Part shown: piece after piece, positions 1 through 7,689 of the stretch
How positions within the stretch are numbered: position 1 is the first letter of the stretch
Layout of the letters: each line of letters opens with the position of its first letter
Origin: Anaerotignum sp. MSJ-24
GTDB lineage: Bacteria; Bacillota; Clostridia; Lachnospirales; Anaerotignaceae
Assembly (NCBI RefSeq): GCF_018918145.1
Contig: NZ_JAHLPX010000007.1
Coordinates: 186,001-250,000 of the forward strand
Direction: 5' to 3'
Length of the DNA stretch: 64,000 bases
Position numbers and translations under genes: made by a program
The notes under the pieces: model-generated
Seen by the model: only the letters and a program-made list of their open reading frames with translations
The model's database searches: none
Told to the model about the DNA's origin: nothing

Positions 1-74
1 CCATGCCTATTGCAGCTTCAAAGGCTCCCAGATTTAAAGCAGGCAAGGCTTTAAAGGATGCAATTAACGCTTAA
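1..74 (+). CDS. hup: HU-type DNA-binding protein, C-terminal end (partial)
   Basis: The frame open from base 3 encodes the typical HU tail (PIAASKAPRFKAGKALKDAI) and stops at TAA 72-74; the rest lies outside the window. HU is the histone-like nucleoid protein, and this C-terminal strand plus helix closes its dimer. In Bacillus and Clostridia hup lies just upstream of rqcP (yabO), which is the order here. A strong terminator follows. Confidence 0.9.
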   Translation, partial: MPIAASKAPRFKAGKALKDAINA

Positions 75-90
75 TTATTAATGATTTTTA

Positions 91-120
91 GGGCTGTCTG
101 TTTTTCAGACAGCTCTTTTT
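91..120 (+). terminator. Rho-independent terminator after hup
   Basis: GGCTGTCTG and CAGACAGCT form a 9-bp stem around a TTTT-type loop, followed by a run of T. It separates hup from rqcP. Confidence 0.85.
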
Positions 121-139
121 AAATATGTGAGGTGAAATT

Positions 140-382
140 ATGCGTCTTGACAAATATCTTAAGGTTTCACGAATAATAAAGAGAAGAACCGTTGCCAACG
201 ATGCCTGTGACGCCGGAAGAGTTACCGTAAACGGAAAGGTTGCGAAGGCAGGAACAGAAGTAAAAATCGGCGATGTAATCGAAATAAAATTCGGAAACAA
301 CACAACTAAGGTTGAGGTTTTGGCGATAAGCGAAACACAGAAAAAAGAAGAAGCGGCTTCTATGTACAAAAGTGTGCAGTAA
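140..382 (+). CDS. rqcP: RqcP (YabO), S4-domain ribosome quality control factor
   Basis: An 80-residue protein made almost only of an S4 RNA-binding domain: MRLDKYLKVSRIIKRRTVAN at the start, then the typical turn GRVTVNGKVAKAGTEVKIGD. The family (Hsp15/YabO) binds stalled 50S subunits and, with RqcH, helps add C-terminal alanine tails to incomplete chains; that role is from family knowledge. GAGGTG lies 7 bases before ATG 140. Its position ahead of yabP-yabQ-divIC matches Bacillus subtilis. The size is normal and nothing looks broken. Confidence 0.9.
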   Translation: MRLDKYLKVSRIIKRRTVANDACDAGRVTVNGKVAKAGTEVKIGDVIEIKFGNNTTKVEVLAISETQKKEEAASMYKSVQ

Positions 383-401
383 TTCGGAAAATATTTAGAA
401 T

Positions 402-457
402 ATCCCCTTGGATAACCATATATATTTATTATATGGAAGGCTTTGGGGATTTTTTTA
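402..457 (+). terminator. Possible terminator or attenuator between rqcP and yabP
   Basis: ATCCCC (402-407) pairs with GGGGAT (445-450) and CCATATA (416-422) with TATATGG (430-436), with an 8/8 internal loop, followed by seven T. The long internal loop makes the stem weaker than the other terminators in the window. It ends only 18 bases before the yabP start, so some read-through may be intended. Confidence 0.45.
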
Positions 458-474
458 TTATGGGAGGTCGGACT

Positions 475-783
475 GTGGGCGAAACTGGAAGAGAGTTTTC
501 GGAAAAAAGACAGAAGGAATATTCAAGACACAGAATAGTTATTGATGAAAGAGAGAGAATGTCGGTTACCGGAGTTACGGAGGTTGTGTCCTTTGATGAA
601 GAAAGCATTACGGCCGATACGGATATGGGAATGCTGATAATACGCGGAAATGATTTACATATAAGCAAGCTTAATCTTGATGAAGGCATATTGCAGACCG
701 AAGGAGAAATAGAGAGCATTGAATATACCGACGGAGACATATCTGACAGAGGCGGTATGTTTTTCAGAAAAATATTCCGATAG
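475..783 (+). CDS. yabP: YabP sporulation protein
   Basis: A YabP family protein of 102 residues if it starts at GTG 475, which has GGAGG at 463-467 at the right distance. Upstream ATGs at 433 and 460 lie in or directly after the hairpin/T-run and have no ribosome site. The core (RHRIVIDERERMSVTGVTEV, then DTDMGMLIIRGNDLHISKLN) matches the family, ending FFRKIF. YabP is a mother-cell protein needed for spore formation, probably cortex/coat morphogenesis, acting with YabQ. It is followed 11 bases later by yabQ. Stop is TAG, showing TAG is an ordinary stop in this genome. Confidence 0.85.
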   Translation: MGETGREFSEKRQKEYSRHRIVIDERERMSVTGVTEVVSFDEESITADTDMGMLIIRGNDLHISKLNLDEGILQTEGEIESIEYTDGDISDRGGMFFRKIFR

Positions 784-794
784 GAGCGAGAAAA

Positions 795-1361
795 GTGATA
801 CTATCCATTGAATTTCAGGCAGAGCTTTTCAGAGATATGTTTTTAATCGGAGTAATTTGCGGTTTTGTTTACGATCTTATAAGGCTGTTGAGAGCCAATA
901 TAAAACACAACAGATGGATTATGTGTATTGAAGATGTTTTTTACTGGGCAGGAGTGATAATGTCGGCATATATGTTTATGCTCAGCGAAAACAGCGGACA
1001 AGTGAGAATATTTGTTATGCTTGCATTTTTCGGCGGCATGCTGCTTTACGGAGCTGTTATAAGCCGGTATGTATTTAATACAATGCTGTTTATGACGGAT
1101 AAGATAAAGAAAGCCGTAAAGCTGATAATTAAAATCACTTTTTATCCCGCAAATCTGCTTGCAGGGGCTATATGGCACATAATAGGCAAACCGGTTTTAA
1201 AAACAGGAAATATTTTAAAAATCAGAGTCAAAAAACTGTTGCATTTAGGCGGTGTTTATGCCAAAATGAGTAAAAGAAGTCTGAAAAGACAATTTGGCTT
1301 TATAAAGCGTTCAAATAAAAAAAGAGGTACTGAATATGGCAAAAGAAAAAAAGAAAAGTAA
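795..1361 (+). CDS. yabQ: YabQ spore cortex biosynthesis membrane protein
   Basis: A 188-residue membrane protein with hydrophobic helices near residues 13-30, 48-66 and 74-95, then a basic tail rich in Lys/Arg. Length, topology and position between yabP and divIC identify YabQ, which in Bacillus sits in the outer forespore membrane and is needed for cortex formation. The GTG start at 795 follows GGAGCGAG by about 5 bases. The last 26 bases overlap divIC, which points to coupled translation. Confidence 0.85.
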   Translation: MILSIEFQAELFRDMFLIGVICGFVYDLIRLLRANIKHNRWIMCIEDVFYWAGVIMSAYMFMLSENSGQVRIFVMLAFFGGMLLYGAVISRYVFNTMLFMTDKIKKAVKLIIKITFYPANLLAGAIWHIIGKPVLKTGNILKIRVKKLLHLGGVYAKMSKRSLKRQFGFIKRSNKKRGTEYGKRKKEK

Positions 1362-1632
1362 AAGAGCCTTATCAGGAAAAGTTATGGCTGTTGTATTGAC
1401 GGTTTTTTCTGTTTTTGTGGCAGTCAATCTTATATGGCAGCTTAATACATATGCTCAGCTCAAGGTGGACAAAGAAAAGCTTGAGGCTGAAATTGCGGAA
1501 GAAAATAAAAAGAAACAGGAATATACTAACCAAATGGAATATTACACAACAGATGAGTATATAGAAAAGATTGCCCGTGAACAATTAGGGCTTGTTATGC
1601 CGGATGAAATAGTTTTTAAAATAAATAATTAA
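1336..1632 (+). CDS. divIC: DivIC/FtsB-type septum formation initiator
   Basis: A 98-residue bitopic protein: a basic cytoplasmic start, one membrane helix at about residues 15-35, then a short coiled coil (KVDKEKLEAEIAEENKKKQE) and a closing segment EKIAREQLGLVMPDE typical of the DivIC/FtsB family. DivIC forms a trimer with FtsL and DivIB (FtsLBQ) that activates septal peptidoglycan synthesis. AGAGGT precedes ATG 1336 inside yabQ. Confidence 0.9.
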   Translation: MAKEKKKSKRALSGKVMAVVLTVFSVFVAVNLIWQLNTYAQLKVDKEKLEAEIAEENKKKQEYTNQMEYYTTDEYIEKIAREQLGLVMPDEIVFKINN

Positions 1633-1649
1633 TTTTTTGAAAAAAACTG

Positions 1650-1678
1650 TTGACAAAGAATATATTCATGTGTATAAT
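1650..1678 (+). promoter_or_regulatory. Consensus sigma-A promoter of the tRNA operon
   Basis: TTGACA (1650-1655) and TATAAT (1673-1678), both perfect, with a 17-base spacer. The first tRNA begins 48 bases after the -10 box, as expected for a strong stable-RNA promoter. Confidence 0.92.
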
Positions 1679-1726
1679 AATCATTGTGTCAGTGATCAGG
1701 AAACAAAAAACTGAAGACACGAATAT

Positions 1727-1800
1727 GGCGGAGTAGCTCAGTTGGCTAGAGCACGCGGTTCATACCCGCGGTGTCGAGGGTTCGAATCCCCCCTCCGCTA
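1727..1800 (+). tRNA. tRNA-Met (CAT anticodon), probably elongator
   Basis: Cloverleaf of 74 nt: acceptor GGCGGAG/CTCCGCT (G.U at the first pair) with discriminator A, D arm GCTC/GAGC, anticodon stem CGCGG/CCGCG around loop TTCATAC (anticodon CAT), T loop TTCGAAT. The T stem GAGGG/CCCCC contains one A-C mismatch. The first acceptor pair is G.U rather than the unpaired C-A of initiator tRNA, favouring elongator Met; a lysidine-modified tRNA-Ile2 cannot be fully excluded. Confidence 0.9.
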
Positions 1801-1806
1801 TTTTTT

Positions 1807-1878
1807 GGCCGGTTGGTCAAGCGGTTAAGACGCGGCCCTCTCACGGCTGAAACAAGGGTTCGATTCCCTTACCGGTCA
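1807..1878 (+). tRNA. tRNA-Glu (CTC)
   Basis: 72-nt cloverleaf: acceptor GGCCGGT/ACCGGTC (one G.U) with discriminator A, D arm with AGCGGTTAAGAC, anticodon loop CTCTCAC giving anticodon CTC (codon GAG), T arm AAGGG-TTCGATT-CCCTT. It lies 6 bases after the tRNA-Met in the same transcript. Confidence 0.92.
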
Positions 1879-1899
1879 GCTTTGTAATATTTAAAATTT

Positions 1900-1972
1900 G
1901 GGAGTTTAGCTCAGCTGGGAGAGCATCTGCCTTACAAGCAGAGGGTCACAGGTTCGAGCCCTGTAACTCCCA
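1900..1972 (+). tRNA. tRNA-Val (TAC)
   Basis: 73-nt cloverleaf: acceptor GGGAGTT/AACTCCC with discriminator A, anticodon stem TCTGC/GCAGA around loop CTTACAA (anticodon TAC), T arm ACAGG-TTCGAGC-CCTGT. It is the last gene of the three-tRNA operon and is followed directly by TTTTTTT. Confidence 0.93.
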
Positions 1973-2007
1973 TTTTTTTATGTATAAATACCGTATAGAT
2001 TTTTTCA

Positions 2008-2048
2008 GGAAGCCATTGGTTAAAAATTTTTACTTATAGGCTTCCTTT
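2008..2048 (+). terminator. Probable terminator of the tRNA operon
   Basis: GGAAGCC (2008-2014) and GGCTTCC (2039-2045) form a 7-bp stem with a 24-base AT-rich loop followed by TTTATT. The short T run makes it a moderate call. Confidence 0.5.
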
Positions 2049-2086
2049 ATTACTATTATATTATTTTTTGAACAGGAGATATTATT

Positions 2087-2512
2087 ATGGTTATAATGGT
2101 TGTAGACGGACAGGGCGGAGGAATAGGAAAGGCACTTATCGAAAGATTAAAAAACGCAGTTGGTGCAGAGCATGAGCTTATTGCCGTAGGCACAAACGCA
2201 ATGGCAACGATGGGCATGATGAAGGGTGGAGCAAAAAATATTGCAACCGGAGAAAATGCCGTTATATACAATGCAAAGAGAGCAGATATTATTGTCGGAA
2301 GTATCGGAATAATTTCTGCAAATGCTATGCTTGGAGAGCTTTCGCCGGCAATGGCTGCAGCCATTGGAGAGAGCGATGCGGTAAAAATACTTATACCGCT
2401 TAACAGATGCGGCTTGAGAGTTGCCGGAGTTGCGACAGACTCACTTCCTGCAATGATGGATGATGCAGTAAGAATGGTTGTGGATTACATAAACAAAAAT
2501 TCTGAAAATTAA
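2087..2512 (+). CDS. DUF3842 family protein
   Basis: A 141-residue soluble protein recognised as the DUF3842 family of Clostridia. It starts with a nucleotide-binding-like strand and glycine loop (MVVDGQGGGIGKALIERL) resembling a Rossmann/DRTGG fold, and has a second glycine-rich segment GELSPAMAAAIGESDAVKIL. The function is unknown; a small-molecule or nucleotide sensor is only a guess from the loop. AGGAGA precedes ATG 2087. It is followed 38 bases later by the PAP2 gene, perhaps in one transcript. Confidence 0.75.
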   Translation: MVIMVVDGQGGGIGKALIERLKNAVGAEHELIAVGTNAMATMGMMKGGAKNIATGENAVIYNAKRADIIVGSIGIISANAMLGELSPAMAAAIGESDAVKILIPLNRCGLRVAGVATDSLPAMMDDAVRMVVDYINKNSEN

Positions 2513-2550
2513 TATTTATTTTTAAGATGTTTCCGATTGGAGTGACATAT

Positions 2551-3081
2551 ATGGAATACATTCTTACATTGGATAATAAAGTAATACGTTTTATAAACAA
2601 AAATATGAGAAGTCCGCTGTTGGATAAGATAATGAGATTTGTTACAAGGCTCGGAAACGGCGGCTTTGTCTGGATAACATTGGCTGTATCGCTTATTCTT
2701 ATGGGCGGAGAGCGAAAAAAGATGGGTTGGTTTATGCTTGGTTCACTCGGCATAGAGTCGGCGGCGTGCAATCTGGTTATAAAACCGGTTGTCGGAAGAG
2801 TTCGTCCCTTTGATGAGCATAATATGGAGATAACAATAAATAAACCAAAGGATTATTCTTTTCCGTCAGGACATACTGCGGCTTCGTTTGCGGCTGCCGT
2901 TTCGTATTATCTGTCGGACAGAAAACATGGAAAAGCGGCTATTGCCGGAGCAATAGCAATGGGATTTTCAAGAATATATTTACTGGTTCATTATCCGACT
3001 GATGTTATATGCGGTGCTATTCTTGGTATTGTATCCGCATTGTCTGTTCATGAAATATATAAAAAGAAAAGCTCAAAATAA
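2551..3081 (+). CDS. PAP2-family membrane phosphatase
   Basis: 176 residues with about five membrane helices and all three PAP2 phosphatase motifs: KPVVGRVRP, then SFPSGHTAASF, then SRIYLLVHYPTDV. The His in PSGH and the final His act as general acid and phospho-accepting nucleophile. Such proteins dephosphorylate lipid pyrophosphates; undecaprenyl pyrophosphate recycling (BcrC-like) is the likely role in a Gram-positive, though phosphatidate-type substrates are possible. ATG 2551 is chosen over ATG 2527 because GGAGTGA lies just before it. Confidence 0.85.
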   Translation: MEYILTLDNKVIRFINKNMRSPLLDKIMRFVTRLGNGGFVWITLAVSLILMGGERKKMGWFMLGSLGIESAACNLVIKPVVGRVRPFDEHNMEITINKPKDYSFPSGHTAASFAAAVSYYLSDRKHGKAAIAGAIAMGFSRIYLLVHYPTDVICGAILGIVSALSVHEIYKKKSSK

Positions 3082-3092
3082 TTTAAACAATA

Positions 3093-3147
3093 AAACCGAA
3101 GTTAGGTGTTTTCGCCGTGAAAACTGCTTCAATACTTTGGTTTTTTT
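3093..3147 (+). terminator. Terminator after the PAP2 gene
   Basis: AAACCGAAGT pairs with ACTTTGGTTT (10 bp, one G.T) around a nested small hairpin GTTTT/AAAAC, followed by T7. Confidence 0.75.
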
Positions 3148-3202
3148 ATGTCCTAATATAATGTAGCTATTTTTATTACGTTGATGTTTACAAGGAGATA
3201 AA

Positions 3203-4588
3203 ATGATGGAAAATATGGTTAAAAACGAAAATCCGATGGGATATGAACCGATAGGCAAGCTGTTAAGAAAATTTGCGATACCGTCGATAATTGCCATGCT
3301 GGTAAACTCTATATATAACATTGTTGACCAGATATTCATAGGACAGGGTGTAGGTTATCTCGGAAATGCCGCAACAACCGTTGCACTGCCTATATCAAAC
3401 ATAACTCTTGCGGTTGCAATGCTGATTGGTGTAGGCGGAAATGCTTTTGCGGCGATAAAGCTCGGTGAAAAAAGAAAGGATATTGCAGATCGGGTAATAG
3501 GAACTGTATTCCTTATGCTCGGTCTTGTAGGTGTTATTATGGCGATACTTACGATTGTTTTTTTAACGCCGCTGCTTAATGTATTCGGTGCAACACCCAA
3601 TAACTTTCAGTATGCCTATGATTATTCTTCTATAATTGCAATCGGTATGCCGTTTGTCCTTATCGGCGTTGGCGGTTCAAATTTTGCAAGAACAGACGGA
3701 AGCCCTAAAATGTCAATGTTCAGTATGCTTATCGGAGCCATTATAAATACAATACTGGATCCTACATTTATATTTATTTTTAAATGGGGAGTAAAGGGTG
3801 CGGCTGTTGCCACTATATTGGGACAGATTGCATCGGCAATAATAATAACAAGGTATTTTGTAAAGAAGGGTAATATGCGTCTTAAAAAGGAAAATATACG
3901 CATAAATCCGGAACTGATTAAATACTCTGTTGCACTCGGAACATCAAGCTGCATAACACAGGTATCTGCCGTAGTCCTTCAGATTATACTGAATAATTCC
4001 CTTGTAAAATACGGAGATATGACCGAAATAGGCGGCGATGTTGCATTAAGTGCAATGGGCGTTGTGCTTAAGGTCAGCATGATACTTCTTGCAATAAATA
4101 TCGGCATTGGCACAGGTGCACAGCCTATATTCGGATATAACAGAGGTGCAAGAAATTATGAAAGAATTAAAAAGACGTATATTACTGCCGCAGCTGCTTC
4201 AACTATTGTATCGGTAATCGGCTGGATTGCATGTATAGCTTTTCCGGGAGCTATTATATCGATATTCGGAAATGACAATGCGATGTTTACACATTTTGGA
4301 ATACGTTGTCTGAGAATATATATGTTCGGAATATTTACATCCGGCTTTCAGATGATAACAACAACATACTTCCAGGCTACCGGACAGGCAATGAAAGCAT
4401 CTATACTTTCTATGCTCAGACAGATGATTCTGCTCATACCGTTTGTTATAATACTTCCCTTATTTATGGGACTTGACGGCATTTTGTATGCTGGACCGTC
4501 GGCGGATTTTCTTGCCGCATTTATTATATTATGCTTTACAATAAAAGAGATGAAACGGCTTAATGCGGAGATTGAAGCGGCAAAATAA
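3203..4588 (+). CDS. MATE family multidrug exporter
   Basis: A 461-residue polytopic membrane protein with about 12 hydrophobic helices in two similar halves, as in the MatE/NorM family. Motifs include the N-terminal PIGKLLRKFAIPSIIAMLVN, YNIVDQIFIGQGVGYLGNAA and the repeat-half GIGTGAQPIFGYNRGARNYE. These exporters expel cationic drugs or metabolites using a sodium or proton gradient; the substrate cannot be read from sequence. AAGGAGA precedes ATG 3203. It appears monocistronic, with terminators on both sides. Confidence 0.88.
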   Translation: MMENMVKNENPMGYEPIGKLLRKFAIPSIIAMLVNSIYNIVDQIFIGQGVGYLGNAATTVALPISNITLAVAMLIGVGGNAFAAIKLGEKRKDIADRVIGTVFLMLGLVGVIMAILTIVFLTPLLNVFGATPNNFQYAYDYSSIIAIGMPFVLIGVGGSNFARTDGSPKMSMFSMLIGAIINTILDPTFIFIFKWGVKGAAVATILGQIASAIIITRYFVKKGNMRLKKENIRINPELIKYSVALGTSSCITQVSAVVLQIILNNSLVKYGDMTEIGGDVALSAMGVVLKVSMILLAINIGIGTGAQPIFGYNRGARNYERIKKTYITAAAASTIVSVIGWIACIAFPGAIISIFGNDNAMFTHFGIRCLRIYMFGIFTSGFQMITTTYFQATGQAMKASILSMLRQMILLIPFVIILPLFMGLDGILYAGPSADFLAAFIILCFTIKEMKRLNAEIEAAK

Positions 4589-4602
4589 AGTATTTATTTT
4601 GC

Positions 4603-4627
4603 TTGTGTAAAAGTACACAATTTTTTT
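4603..4627 (+). terminator. Terminator after the MATE gene
   Basis: TTGTGTA (4603-4609), loop AAAG, TACACAA (4614-4620), then T7. Confidence 0.85.
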
Positions 4628-4679
4628 GCTATATATAAAATATTCTATACATAATCATTACAATTAATATTTAGGGGTA

Positions 4680-4708
4680 TTGCATTTTGAATATAATAAT
4701 GCTACTAT
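4680..4708 (+). promoter_or_regulatory. Candidate promoter of the first larA gene
   Basis: TTGCAT (4680-4685), 17-base spacer, TACTAT (4703-4708). The start codon follows about 63 bases later. It is the best pair in this 180-base gap. Confidence 0.5.
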
Positions 4709-4771
4709 ATTATTGGCTTTAATATAAGCTGATGGGGATATTATAGATTTTTTACAAGGAGGATATATATT

Positions 4772-6070
4772 ATGGCAAATTTCAGTTTTAAGTACGGCGA
4801 CGGACATATGGATTTCTCTTATCCCGATGAAGACATCATAAGAGTTATTGAGCCCGCTCACGTTCCTGTACCCGAAGGAACAGACGAAGAAAAGGTTCTT
4901 GCTGCTATTGAAAATCCTATCGGATGTGGCAAGCTTGAAGAAATCGTAAAACCTACTGATACAGTTTGTATTCTTGTACCCGATATGACAAGACAGTGGG
5001 GCAAACCCGAAGTTGAAGTAAAGGTTCTTGTTAAGAAGCTTGAAGAAATCGGTGTTAAAGATGAAAACATGCTTATCATCTCTGCAACAGGAACACATAG
5101 AGATCAGACACCCGAAGAGCATGAAATTCTCGTAAGCCCTGAAGTATATGCTAAGATTAAAGTTGTTGACCATAACTGCGACGATAACCTCGTTAAGGTT
5201 GGTACATCATCAAGAGGAAATGATATTTGGGTAAACAAAACAGCTATGAGCTATGACAAGAAGATTGTTTGTGGCGCAACTGTATTCCATTTCCTTGCAG
5301 GCTTCGGCGGATCAAGAAAATACGTTCTTCCCGGTATCGCAGGCCGTGACACAATCATGAGCAACCATTCACAGTACTTCAATCCCGGCGGAGTTGGAAG
5401 CGGAAGAAACCCTCTTGTTGCTCCCGGTAGCTATGAAGACAGCCCTGTAAGTAAAGAAATGTTTGAAGCAGCTGAATTCGCAGGAATCGACTTCGTTATC
5501 ACAAACGTAATCGCTCCCGACAAATCAATCGGCTTCTGCTACGCAGGTGACCTTCATAAGAGCCATGAAGCAGCTGTTGCTAAATGCCGTGAATTCGACG
5601 GTGTTACAGTAGATGAGCTTGCTGATATGACAATCACATGTGCTATGGGTTACCCTAAGGACATCAACCTCTATCAGACAGGTTCAAAACCTATCAACAA
5701 CGGTATCGGTACAGTTAAACCTAAAGACGGTGTATTCATCGTTGTATCAGAGTGCCGTGAAGGCTGGGGTAGTGCAGACACAGAAAGAATGGCAACAGAG
5801 TTTGATAATGCTTATGATCGTGAAGTTTACACAAGAGAGCATTACACAATCGGTCTTAACGTTGCTTACTTCATCTTCCAGTATGCTGAGGACTATCACT
5901 TCATTCTTGTTTCATCAATGGATCCCGAACTCTTCAAGAAGACAAAGATTCATCCCGTTAAGACAATCGATGAAGCTATCGAATTAGGTAAGAAGCTTTG
6001 TGGCAAAGAGCACCCCAGAACATACATTATGCCTTACGGTGCTAACACATGTGCTACATTAAAGAAGTAA
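4772..6070 (+). CDS. larA: LarA-family nickel-pincer 2-hydroxyacid racemase, copy 1
   Basis: A 432-residue LarA (DUF2088) protein. The key residues of lactate racemase are in place: His109 in TGTHR, catalytic His173 in FHFLAGFGGSRK, Lys183 that carries the nickel-pincer nucleotide, and nickel ligand His199. The conserved GYPKDIN segment is also present. LarA family enzymes interconvert D and L 2-hydroxyacids by reversible hydride transfer; substrates beyond lactate are known, so the substrate is open. No larB, larC or larE cofactor genes are in the window. The gene shows a restricted codon choice suggesting high expression. GGAGG lies before ATG 4772. Confidence 0.88.
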   Translation: MANFSFKYGDGHMDFSYPDEDIIRVIEPAHVPVPEGTDEEKVLAAIENPIGCGKLEEIVKPTDTVCILVPDMTRQWGKPEVEVKVLVKKLEEIGVKDENMLIISATGTHRDQTPEEHEILVSPEVYAKIKVVDHNCDDNLVKVGTSSRGNDIWVNKTAMSYDKKIVCGATVFHFLAGFGGSRKYVLPGIAGRDTIMSNHSQYFNPGGVGSGRNPLVAPGSYEDSPVSKEMFEAAEFAGIDFVITNVIAPDKSIGFCYAGDLHKSHEAAVAKCREFDGVTVDELADMTITCAMGYPKDINLYQTGSKPINNGIGTVKPKDGVFIVVSECREGWGSADTERMATEFDNAYDREVYTREHYTIGLNVAYFIFQYAEDYHFILVSSMDPELFKKTKIHPVKTIDEAIELGKKLCGKEHPRTYIMPYGANTCATLKK

Positions 6071-6096
6071 TTTAACTGAATTACATATAAAAAATG

Positions 6097-6126
6097 AGAA
6101 CCGCTCTTTTTAGGGCGGTTCTTTTG
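6097..6126 (+). terminator. Terminator between the two larA genes
   Basis: AGAACCGC (6097-6104) pairs with GCGGTTCT (6115-6122), followed by TTT. The two racemase genes are therefore probably separate transcripts. Confidence 0.85.
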
Positions 6127-6163
6127 GTATTTACGGCATTTTTTGAAAAAATTCACAGATAAC

Positions 6164-6192
6164 TTGATATTTTTAACTTGAAATGGTATCAT
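6164..6192 (+). promoter_or_regulatory. Candidate promoter of the second larA gene
   Basis: TTGATA (6164-6169), 17-base spacer, TATCAT (6187-6192). It leaves an untranslated leader of about 115 bases before ATG 6318, in which no clear structure was recognised. Confidence 0.55.
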
Positions 6193-6317
6193 AAGTATAA
6201 ATTATAGTTGAATATATGTGTACTATATGGTAAAATTCACGTATTATTTAATTTAATGTAAATGAACTAATCGGTATGAAACCGATAAAATAATTATTTC
6301 AAAGGAGGAATATTTTA

Positions 6318-7619
6318 ATGGCAAAATATACTTTTAAGTATGGTAACGGAACTCGTGAATTCGAGTATCCTGAGGAAGATGTAATAAAGGTACTTGAGCC
6401 TTCGGTTGTTGAACTTCCCCATAAATCTGAAGAAGAAATCATCAGAGATGCTATCGAAAATCCCATCGGTTCACCTAAGCTTGAAGAAATCGTTAAACCC
6501 GGACAGAGTGTATGTATCGTTGTTCCCGACGTTACAAGAGCATGGGCAAGACCGGCTATCATCTGTCATGTACTTGTTGAAAAGCTCGAAAAGATCGGTG
6601 TTAAAGATGAAGACATCATCTTCCTTTCAGCTGTAGGTACACACAGACTTCAGGAAGAAGTTGATTTCGAAAACCTTATCGGTAAGGACTTCTGTGCAAG
6701 ATTCAAACACATCAATAACCATGCCGATAACGAAGATGAATTCGTTGTTACTGGTACATCAACAAGAGGAAATGTAATGGAATGCAATAAGTTTGCTATG
6801 GAATGTGACCATAGAATTCTTGTTGGCGGTATCGTATTCCACTTCCTTGCAGGCTTCGGCGGCGGCAGAAAAACAATTCTTCCCGGTATTTCAAGCAGAA
6901 AGACAATCAACTTCAACCATAAGCTTTATTTCAAACCCGGCCCGGCAGGCAGCGGTGCTGTTGAAACATGTGCTAACGGCGTAATGGAAGGCAACCCTGT
7001 ACATGAGGATATGATTGAAGCAGCTAAGTTTGCTAAGGTTTCATTCATTGTAAACTCAGTTGTTGACAGTTCAAACAAGATTGCTCAGTGCTTTGCAGGT
7101 GATGTATTTGCAGCTCATAAAGCAGGTACAGACCTTGTTAAGAAGATTGACGGTGTTAAAATTGACCAGAAGGCTGACCTTGTTATCGCATCAGCTTGCG
7201 GATATCCTAAAGACATCAACTACTATCAGGGAGTTAAACCTGTATTCAATGCAGTAGGTGCTATCAAACCCGGTGAAGGTGTTCTTATCCTTGTTTCTCA
7301 GTGCTCAGAAGGCTGGGGAAATCCCGATACAGAAAAATTCGCATTCGAATTTGATAACATGCTTGACAGAGAAGTATTCCTCAGAGAAAACTATGGCATC
7401 GGTAGATATGTTGGTTTCCGTCTTTTCGAGGTAGCTACACAGATTCACTATATCCTTGTTTCGGATATGGATCCCGATCAGTTTGTTAAGACAGATGTTA
7501 TCGCTGTTAAGACAATCGAAGAGGCTATTGCAAAGGCTAAGGAAATTACAGGTAAGGACAGATTATCTACATACATCATGCCTTACGCAGCTAACACAAT
7601 GGCAAGTATGGACATCTAA
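6318..7619 (+). CDS. larA: LarA-family nickel-pincer 2-hydroxyacid racemase, copy 2
   Basis: A 433-residue paralog of the preceding protein with the same start (KYTFKYGNGTREFEYPEED) and the same catalytic set: His109 (VGTHR), His175 (FHFLAGFGGGRK), Lys185 and His201. Differences are concentrated around the active-site approach: SNHSQYF in copy 1 against FNHKLYF here, and QTGSK against QGVK after GYPKDIN, which suggests a different substrate rather than a recent duplicate. A very strong AAAGGAGG precedes ATG 6318. Codon use again suggests high expression. Confidence 0.88.
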   Translation: MAKYTFKYGNGTREFEYPEEDVIKVLEPSVVELPHKSEEEIIRDAIENPIGSPKLEEIVKPGQSVCIVVPDVTRAWARPAIICHVLVEKLEKIGVKDEDIIFLSAVGTHRLQEEVDFENLIGKDFCARFKHINNHADNEDEFVVTGTSTRGNVMECNKFAMECDHRILVGGIVFHFLAGFGGGRKTILPGISSRKTINFNHKLYFKPGPAGSGAVETCANGVMEGNPVHEDMIEAAKFAKVSFIVNSVVDSSNKIAQCFAGDVFAAHKAGTDLVKKIDGVKIDQKADLVIASACGYPKDINYYQGVKPVFNAVGAIKPGEGVLILVSQCSEGWGNPDTEKFAFEFDNMLDREVFLRENYGIGRYVGFRLFEVATQIHYILVSDMDPDQFVKTDVIAVKTIEEAIAKAKEITGKDRLSTYIMPYAANTMASMDI

Positions 7620-7644
7620 TTTAGAACTTTAAGAACATAAAAAT

Positions 7645-7674
7645 AAGAGGATTGTCATTAATGGCAATCCTCTT
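7645..7674. terminator. Bidirectional terminator between larA copy 2 and the nitroreductase gene
   Basis: AAGAGGATTG (7645-7654) and CAATCCTCTT (7665-7674) form a perfect 10-bp stem with a T-rich flank on the plus side and an A-rich flank on the other, so it can serve both convergent genes. Confidence 0.85.
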
Positions 7675-7689
7675 TTATGTGTATTGAGC

